Source: Chryseosolibacter sp964563295
GTDB lineage: Bacteria > Bacteroidota > Bacteroidia > Cytophagales > Cyclobacteriaceae
Direction: 5' to 3'
Length of the DNA stretch: 19,265 nucleotides
Assembly: GCA_964563295.1 (NCBI GenBank)
Contig: CAZLWX010000071.1
Coordinates: forward strand, 1 to 19,265
Part shown: positions 13,940-19,265 of the stretch, piece by piece
How positions within the stretch are numbered: position 1 is the first letter of the stretch
How the letters are laid out: each line of letters starts with the position of its first letter
The notes under the pieces: model-generated
The model's database searches: none
Seen by the model: only the letters and a program-made list of their open reading frames with translations
What the model was told of the DNA's origin: nothing
Position numbers and translations under genes: made by a program

Positions 13940-16798
13940 ATGAGACCGATCCTTACCCTTCTGATCCTCCTCCTCGCGATTGAAGTTCCTGGCCAGGTCC
14001 TGCAGAGCCTCAAGCGGGCGGCCGCCGATAAAGCAAAGAGTCTGGCGTCAAAGGACAATCTGAAGAAAGTCGGATCCAAGGTGGGTGAAGCGCTCCTGAA
14101 GGACATGGAAAGCGCGCGCGCTGAGTTCGACTCGGCAGACTTCGACTACGCCTTGCTCCTCAGCGACAACTCCGGCTTGTTTGATGTCCGGGAAAAAGGC
14201 GAGGGCAGGGCCCGCGCGACATCATTGTACACCTTAGGATCTGCCGCCTGGAAAAATGCCGAGCTCACTGATGAAGAGAAAGCTGAATTCAGCCTCCAGG
14301 CGGGTGAGCTCGCTTATGGCATGCAAAAATTCGCATTCGCGGAAAAGAATTTTTCAACCGCCAGGACAACCTATGAAGAGGCCGGACTTACCGAAGAACT
14401 CGGCTATCTTAAAACCATCGCCAACCTTGGTCTGCTTTACTGTACTATGGGACGTTTCACCCAGGCGGAAGGATTTACAGTCGAAGCGCTTGATTCGAGG
14501 CGAAGGGTTTTCGGCGATGACAACCCTGGCGTTGCAGCATCACTCAACAATTATGGAGTACTGCATTACAACCTCGGCCGATACAATGAATCCGAAAAAA
14601 CACTCGCGGAAGCAAAAAAAATCGTTGATCAAAACGGACTGAAGGACGCCATGCCTTACGCGATTGTTCTCAACAACGAGGCGATGCTCTTCCAGGCTAT
14701 TGGTCGTTACGACGAGGCCGTCGGTCGTCTCCAGGAAGCCATCGCCGTAGGCGAAAAATTACAAAGCAGTAAATCGAAGAACCATCTGAAGTTCCTTTCA
14801 AACCTGGCCTTGCTATACCAGCAGATGGAGAAATACGACGAAGCCGAGTCGATCTACATGGGAATGGAAAGACGGCTCGGGAAAAATTCACCCGAACTGG
14901 CGAGTATGCTCAACAACCAGGCCGCGCTCTATATGACGATGGGCAAAGAAGAGCGGGTGGAAGAGTTGCTGAAGCGGTCAGCTGAGATCTTTAAATCAAG
15001 TCTGGGAGAAGAAAATCCCGCGTATGCGAAGGTCACCAGCGACCTGGGCAACTTCTATCGCTACAAGAAGCGCTATTCCGAAGCCGAACCGTTGCTGACC
15101 AGAGCCCTGGCCATCCGGGAGCTCTCGTTAGGCAAGAATCATCCGTTGTATGCACAATCGCAAGAGGATCTGGGCATCCTTTACTGGAAGAAGGGCGACT
15201 GGCAAAACGCCAACACGCTCTACGGTGATGTGATGACCAAGTCACTCGATTTTATCAACCGGTATTTTCCGCCGATGAGTGAGGCGGAGAAGACGAAGTA
15301 CTGGGATGTACTGCAACCCCGCTTCCAACGATACTATAATTTTGCGCTGGAGGCAAGCGTCGGCAATCCTGCAATTTTGGGAGACCTGTATGATTATCAT
15401 GTTGCTACAAAGGCTTTGCTATTGAACTCTACAAGCAAGGTGAGGAAAGCTATTTTTTCCAGTGGCGATTCACAGTTGATCCGGGACTACGTAGCGTGGC
15501 TCGATCAAAAGGAACAGCTCGCCCGTCTTTACGCGTATTCCAAGTCGGAATTGAAAGAGCAGAAGATAAATCTCGACTCCATCGGGAACGCGGCGAATGC
15601 GATGGAGAAGCGACTCTCGGAGCGGTCCAAAGATTTTTCTCAGGGATATACGGTTTCACGAATTACTTTCCACGACATCGAGGCCGCCCTGTCTGAAAAC
15701 GAAGCCGTCGTCGAGATCGTGCGGATCAGGCATTTTGCCGACAACTTTACCGGTGATTCCGAGTATGCAGCTATGATTGTCACCAAGGGATCAAAACTTC
15801 CCGAGGTCGTCAAACTCGAAAACGGTGCACAACTTGAGACGCGCTATTCAAAATTCTATCGCAATGCCATCCAGCAGAAGATCGCCGACGAATATTCGTA
15901 TGATCAGTATTGGGCGCCGATTGAGGACGCTCTGAAGGGAAAAAAGGTCATCTACGTCTCCCCTGACGGCGTATTTAATCAACTCAATCTAAACACCCTT
16001 AGAAGAGGCGACGCCGACTATGTGATCAACCGATACGACCTTGTCATACTTGGCAATTCAAAGGATTTGCTGGCTCTGAAGGCGCCGGGATCTCGCACGC
16101 AGGAAAAGACCGCGACCTTGCTCGGCTTCCCTGACTACGGCGGCGCTGGAATTGCTGCTCTTCCCGGCACCCGGACTGAGGTCGAAGCGGTCGCCGCGAT
16201 ATTGAAAAAATCGGGCTTTCAGGTCTCGCAATTAATGCAGCAAACAGCTTCGGAGGCAAACCTCAAGAACGTGAAGGCACCGTCGCTGATTCACATTGCC
16301 ACACACGGTTATTTCCTTGCTGACGTAGAATCACACTCGTCAGGTTTCGGTGTAAACCTCGATAATGCCGGAGAAAATCCGCTCCTGCGCTCTGGGCTGA
16401 TGCTCGCCGGAGCAGCGCGAACGGTTAGCGGCGCATCCACGCCAGACCTCGAAAGCAATGACAACGGCATACTCACTGCTTATGAAGCGATGAACCTAAA
16501 CCTTGATGGCACCGACCTGATCGTACTCAGCGCCTGCGAGACAGGACTGGGCGAGGTAAAGGCGGGCGAAGGCGTCTACGGATTGCAACGTGCATTTCTT
16601 GTAGCCGGTGCAGAGGCACTCATCATGAGCCTCTGGAAAGTAGACGACGCCGCCACGCAACAGCTGATGACAAGTTTTTACAGCAACTGGATCAAACTCG
16701 GCAACAAACAGAAAGCATTCAAGCAAGCTCAGCTTCAGTTGATGTCAAAGTACAAAGAACCGTACTATTGGGGTGCGTTCGTCATGATGGGAATGTAG
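13940..16798 (+). CDS. secreted TPR-CHAT domain protein
   Basis: 952 residues from ATG at 13940, which begins a good signal peptide (MRPILTLLILLLAIEVPGQ); an in-frame GTG at 13925 would bury it behind five extra residues. After a basic helical stretch (about 25-55), tetratricopeptide repeats fill roughly residues 85-430, with typical units such as ASLNNYGVLHYNLGRYNESE, AYAKVTSDLGNFYRYKKRYS and AEPLLTRALAIRELSLGKNH. A helical linker leads to a C-terminal CHAT (caspase-like) domain with the dyad His789 in LIHIATHGYF and Cys866 in IVLSACETGLGEV, then GAEALIMSLWKVDDAAT and the family ending YYWGAFVMMGM. CHAT proteins are predicted cysteine peptidases; this one should act outside the cytoplasm. 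Its substrate is unknown. It lies 113 bp upstream of a small membrane protein gene. Confidence 0.9.
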   Translation: MRPILTLLILLLAIEVPGQVLQSLKRAAADKAKSLASKDNLKKVGSKVGEALLKDMESARAEFDSADFDYALLLSDNSGLFDVREKGEGRARATSLYTLGSAAWKNAELTDEEKAEFSLQAGELAYGMQKFAFAEKNFSTARTTYEEAGLTEELGYLKTIANLGLLYCTMGRFTQAEGFTVEALDSRRRVFGDDNPGVAASLNNYGVLHYNLGRYNESEKTLAEAKKIVDQNGLKDAMPYAIVLNNEAMLFQAIGRYDEAVGRLQEAIAVGEKLQSSKSKNHLKFLSNLALLYQQMEKYDEAESIYMGMERRLGKNSPELASMLNNQAALYMTMGKEERVEELLKRSAEIFKSSLGEENPAYAKVTSDLGNFYRYKKRYSEAEPLLTRALAIRELSLGKNHPLYAQSQEDLGILYWKKGDWQNANTLYGDVMTKSLDFINRYFPPMSEAEKTKYWDVLQPRFQRYYNFALEASVGNPAILGDLYDYHVATKALLLNSTSKVRKAIFSSGDSQLIRDYVAWLDQKEQLARLYAYSKSELKEQKINLDSIGNAANAMEKRLSERSKDFSQGYTVSRITFHDIEAALSENEAVVEIVRIRHFADNFTGDSEYAAMIVTKGSKLPEVVKLENGAQLETRYSKFYRNAIQQKIADEYSYDQYWAPIEDALKGKKVIYVSPDGVFNQLNLNTLRRGDADYVINRYDLVILGNSKDLLALKAPGSRTQEKTATLLGFPDYGGAGIAALPGTRTEVEAVAAILKKSGFQVSQLMQQTASEANLKNVKAPSLIHIATHGYFLADVESHSSGFGVNLDNAGENPLLRSGLMLAGAARTVSGASTPDLESNDNGILTAYEAMNLNLDGTDLIVLSACETGLGEVKAGEGVYGLQRAFLVAGAEALIMSLWKVDDAATQQLMTSFYSNWIKLGNKQKAFKQAQLQLMSKYKEPYYWGAFVMMGM

Positions 16799-16854
16799 TT
16801 GCTGTGTTGTATTACGCGTGACCACCCCCTGAATCAATCCCGTTATTAATCCGA

Positions 16855-16878
16855 GATTGCCTTTAATCTTTGGCAATC
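16855..16878. promoter_or_regulatory. 7-bp inverted repeat upstream of the small membrane protein gene
   Basis: GATTGCC (16855-16861) and GGCAATC (16872-16878) are perfect inverse complements with a 10-bp AT-rich loop (TTTAATCTTT). It lies 57 bp after the CHAT stop and 34 bp before the next ATG, overlapping a possible promoter, so it could be an operator or a weak terminator; there is no T-tract. Confidence 0.4.
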
Positions 16879-16891
16879 CTGTACTAATTTG
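16869..16891 (+). promoter_or_regulatory. possible Bacteroidota promoter for the small membrane protein gene
   Basis: TTTG at 16869-16872 and TAATTTG at 16885-16891 resemble the -33 (TTTG) and -7 (TAnnTTTG, here one base short) elements used by Bacteroidota. The predicted start would lie just before the ATG at 16912, giving a very short leader. Confidence 0.35.
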
Positions 16892-16911
16892 CACGTCATA
16901 TTTGTTCAATT

Positions 16912-17358
16912 ATGTATACAGGACTGCTTTACACTCACTCCGGGCTTCGCTACTTCGTATTGATCATGCTGGTGGCGGTAATCATCATTTCGCTGGTTGG
17001 CGTCATCAATAAAAAACCGTTTAGCCCTGCTCACAACAGATTTAGCCTTGTGCTTATGATTGCTACCCATGTGCAGTTCTTGCTAGGCGTCTTACTCTAT
17101 ATCGTCAGCTCCATCCAGGGTAGACGCGTTCAATTCAATAGCGAGACGATGAGTAATCCAGCGCTGCGCTATTTCACCGTCGAACATGCCATAGCCATGA
17201 TTATCGCTGTGGCTTTGATCACCGCAGGAAGAAACACAGCAAAAAAGCTCGACAACGATGCGGCTAAACACCGCCGTTTGCTGGTGTTCAACAGTATTGC
17301 GTTGCTCATCATTCTTGGAACGATATACGGCCTTGGCGGCCAGTACAACACGATATGA
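16912..17358 (+). CDS. four-helix membrane protein, 'cytochrome b'-like family of Bacteroidota
   Basis: 148 residues with four predicted membrane helices (about 13-32, 45-67, 88-105, 123-141). Histidines lie at or near helix ends: H9 (THSGLRY), H41 (PAHNRF), H53 (THVQFLLG), H92 (VEHAIAM) and H120 (KHRRLL). Proteins starting YTGLLYTHSGLRY with this layout are common in Bacteroidota and are often labelled cytochrome b; the histidine pattern would allow heme binding, but heme is not shown. It resides in the inner membrane. It lies between the secreted CHAT protein and the OmpA-type protein with its own likely promoters, so a shared pathway is not established. Confidence 0.75.
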   Translation: MYTGLLYTHSGLRYFVLIMLVAVIIISLVGVINKKPFSPAHNRFSLVLMIATHVQFLLGVLLYIVSSIQGRRVQFNSETMSNPALRYFTVEHAIAMIIAVALITAGRNTAKKLDNDAAKHRRLLVFNSIALLIILGTIYGLGGQYNTI

Positions 17359-17430
17359 TGAGCAGGTGATTTACGTCGTTAAAGAGATCGAAGAACCGAT
17401 GATATGCCTATAGTGGAATGGCTTAATGAC

Positions 17431-17438
17431 TAAATTTG
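17431..17438 (+). promoter_or_regulatory. TAnnTTTG promoter element of the OmpA-type gene
   Basis: TAAATTTG is an exact match to the Bacteroidota -7 consensus TAnnTTTG and lies 21 bp before the ATG at 17460. No clear TTTG/TTG is seen at the expected -33 distance. It is the best promoter match in the window. Confidence 0.5.
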
Positions 17439-17459
17439 GTTTTACCTAACCCTGACACC

Positions 17460-19214
17460 ATGAGGACCTTATTATCGTTACTGTTATCTGTTTGTACATT
17501 CGTTGCTGTGTCACAGGACGAATTGAAGCGCTACGAGCTGGTGAAGATGGACAACACGATAAACACGTTTCGGCACGAGGCAGCGCCCGTTATCACCGCC
17601 GATGGCAACACGCTGTACTTCTTTGTCGACAGCCACCCCGACAACACATATGGCAAGGACGATACGCAGGATATCTGGATGTCCAGAAAGGATGCCAATG
17701 GGGTATGGAGCCCAGCGGAACACTTGCGCAATCCCTTCAACATTCATCCGTACAATCAACTGTTCACCGCTTTTGATGACGGAAGCGCATTTGTAAAAGG
17801 AGGGAGATCAAAGGGAGAGAAAGGATTCTCGATTATTTCAGCAGGAGGATCACTCCAGGAACTGGATGTAAAGGACTTCAAAAGTATGAACAAGGGTCGT
17901 TTTTATGGGGCCACGATGTCGGCCGACAAACGACACATGATCATTTATTTCAGCGAGAAAGCAAACAGTATTTACGGCGACCTTTACGTGAGTCATGTTC
18001 AACCAGACGGTTCGTGGTCGCAGCCCAAGATGCTCGAGATCAGTGCACCGCAGGACGATGTTGGTCCCTTTATCGACCCCGACCAGAAGACCCTGTACTT
18101 CGCAAGTGCCCGCATGGCGCCAGGCCGCCAGGGACAGACCGACATCTATAAGTGTACGCGGCTTGACGACAGCTGGGAGAACTGGTCTACGCCTGTCAAC
18201 CTCGGCAAGCCGATCAATACCGGAGGGGAGGATTTCTACTTTACGATAGACCGGGCGGGTAATGTGATCACAAGCCGGGCAAACAAAGCGCTCGAAGGCG
18301 CGCAGCTCGATTTGTACATGCTTGTTCCGAAGGACATCCAGATCAACCTGGTCGGACTGGTCTACAATCAGAAAAACAATAATCCGCTCCAGGCAACGGT
18401 CGAAGTCAAAGTGAAGGAAAAGGATCCCATTAAGCTGGAGTCGAGTGCCGAAGGTAAATTCGAAACCAGGTTTCCAGAAGTGTCTGAGTACATGGTGACG
18501 GCTACCGCTCAGGGTTTTCTACCTAGCCAGCAGTCGTTCTCGGTACCACTCCTTTATAATGATACAACCCTGACCGTCGACTTTCCGCTGGTTCCGGAGG
18601 AGAAGGAGATCGTGCTCCATGGAACTGTCACCGATAAGAAGACCGGGCAACCTGTCACAGCGAATATCACGCTCGCACACAAGGGCACGAGCAATTCTGC
18701 ATCCTTGTCCGCGTCCGGAGGTAAGTTCCAGCGTTCCATCGAACAACTGGGCTGGTACCTGATCACCGCTAACGCCGAGGGATATATGAACGCCACGGAC
18801 AGCATCAACATCAACGACGAGGAGGTGGCCAGTTACGCGGCGGAAATTCAACTTCAGCCGATCGAAGTCGGTGTAACCGTACGTCTGAAAAACATCTACT
18901 TTGACTTCGATAGGACGACCTTGCAGGAAGCATCCTATCCCGAGCTGAACAAGGTTGTCGAATTCCTGAAGCAAAATCCTTCTGTCGAGATCGAGATTGC
19001 GGGACATACCGATGACAAGGGCAGCGACATTTACAACCAGACCCTGTCACAGGGGCGGTCTCAGACGGTGGTCGACTATATCATTGGTCAGGGAATCGAA
19101 AGTCACCGGCTAACCGCGCGCGGCTACGGCGAGTCCAAACCAATCGACACCAATGATACACCCGAAGGGCAGGCGAATAATCGGAGGGTGGAGTTTACGG
19201 TCGTGAAGAAGTAG
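17460..19214 (+). CDS. OmpA family protein with N-terminal beta-propeller (PD40) and carboxypeptidase-like domains
   Basis: 584 residues from ATG at 17460, which opens a signal peptide (MRTLLSLLLSVCTFVAVSQ); an in-frame TTG at 17436 overlaps the promoter element and is unlikely. Residues about 35-285 hold WD40-like/PD40 repeats (ITADGNTLYFFVD, MSADKRHMIIYFSEK, IDPDQKTLYFASAR, each followed by a D-I/L-Y/W strand). Two carboxypeptidase-regulatory-like beta sandwiches follow (INLVGLVYNQKNNNPLQATV from about 295; IVLHGTVTDKKTGQPV from about 383). The C-terminus is an OmpA peptidoglycan-binding domain (IYFDFDRTTLQEASYPEL, AGHTDDKGSDIYNQTLSQGR, NNRRVEF). It is probably an outer-membrane-linked or periplasmic protein anchored to peptidoglycan; the domain order resembles the type IX secretion protein PorE without its TPR part, which is an analogy only. 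Its stop codon TAG is the first three bases of a repeat. Confidence 0.9.
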   Translation: MRTLLSLLLSVCTFVAVSQDELKRYELVKMDNTINTFRHEAAPVITADGNTLYFFVDSHPDNTYGKDDTQDIWMSRKDANGVWSPAEHLRNPFNIHPYNQLFTAFDDGSAFVKGGRSKGEKGFSIISAGGSLQELDVKDFKSMNKGRFYGATMSADKRHMIIYFSEKANSIYGDLYVSHVQPDGSWSQPKMLEISAPQDDVGPFIDPDQKTLYFASARMAPGRQGQTDIYKCTRLDDSWENWSTPVNLGKPINTGGEDFYFTIDRAGNVITSRANKALEGAQLDLYMLVPKDIQINLVGLVYNQKNNNPLQATVEVKVKEKDPIKLESSAEGKFETRFPEVSEYMVTATAQGFLPSQQSFSVPLLYNDTTLTVDFPLVPEEKEIVLHGTVTDKKTGQPVTANITLAHKGTSNSASLSASGGKFQRSIEQLGWYLITANAEGYMNATDSININDEEVASYAAEIQLQPIEVGVTVRLKNIYFDFDRTTLQEASYPELNKVVEFLKQNPSVEIEIAGHTDDKGSDIYNQTLSQGRSQTVVDYIIGQGIESHRLTARGYGESKPIDTNDTPEGQANNRRVEFTVVKK

Positions 19215-19265
19215 TCCATAGTCCATAGTCCATAGTCCATGGTAGAGTCGTGTTGCGAGGAGAGT
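19212..19265. repeat. inverted copy of the heptad-plus-core repeat, running off the window
   Basis: Four exact tandem TAGTCCA heptads (19212-19239) are followed by TGG and then TAGAGTCGTGTTGCGAGGAG, which is the reverse complement of the end of the core seen in the 13.6-13.9 kb array. The orientation is opposite to that array. The first heptad supplies the TAG stop codon of the OmpA-type gene. The rest of the core is outside the window. Confidence 0.9.

Noticed and set aside
13562..13983. Open frames of 79-109 codons across the repeat array on the plus strand, and a 93-codon frame on the minus strand (13450-13731).
   Set aside because: They translate the heptads into repeated PWTVDRG-type strings in several frames at once, have no convincing start, and are explained by the DNA repeat.
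13940..19214. A caspase-like defence system made of the CHAT, membrane and OmpA-type genes.
   Set aside because: The CHAT protein has a signal peptide, no nucleic-acid sensor, effector or gasdermin gene is nearby, and the three genes have separate likely promoters.

Overview
The window reads as a piece of a Bacteroidota chromosome, most likely from the Cytophagales. The reasons are the families present (an MlaD/MCE protein with a long coiled-coil tail, a secreted TPR-CHAT protein, a beta-propeller/OmpA fusion, a four-helix 'cytochrome b'-like protein), the near absence of Shine-Dalgarno sites, and one exact TAnnTTTG promoter element just upstream of a start codon. The taxon is an inference; there is no rRNA or tRNA gene here. 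The coding content is mostly household and accessory metabolism, with no phage, transposase or CRISPR array.

Layout: (1) 2-3417, plus strand: the 3' part of an MCE lipid-transport gene, an acyl-CoA carboxylase beta subunit resembling methylcrotonyl-CoA carboxylase, and a SirB1/transglutaminase-like protein. (2) 3418-3655: a convergent intergenic gap filled with several families of 7-bp repeats. (3) 3656-8267: a minus-strand MocR-type regulator faces a tightly packed plus-strand operon of EamA exporter, GNAT, GNAT, OsmC and DinB genes; the space between them carries an inverted repeat and a repeated AACTGTTT word that could be the regulator's operators. (4) 8378-9454: branched-chain aminotransferase. 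(5) 9588-12325: a compact run of zinc-type alcohol dehydrogenase-like, FMN-binding PNPOx-like, lipoprotein and Tat-exported Dabb-domain genes. (6) 12327-13529, minus strand: RsmB/NSUN-type RNA cytosine methyltransferase. (7) 13530-13939: a 410-bp intergenic region dominated by a heptad-plus-core repeat array. (8) 13940-19214, plus strand: secreted TPR-CHAT protein, small membrane protein, and OmpA/beta-propeller envelope protein, followed at once by another, inverted copy of the repeat.

The most unusual signal is non-coding. A repeat built from 7-bp units (consensus CYRTSGA), a 12-15 bp spacer and a conserved core of about 45 bp occurs in three intergenic places (near 3530-3605, 13569-13877 and, inverted, 19212-19265). 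In the first place it sits beside two other, unrelated heptad families. One copy supplies the stop codon of the OmpA gene, and another makes a false 40-codon extension of the methyltransferase reading frame. The most plausible functional circuit is the MocR regulator with its divergent five-gene export/acetylation/redox operon.
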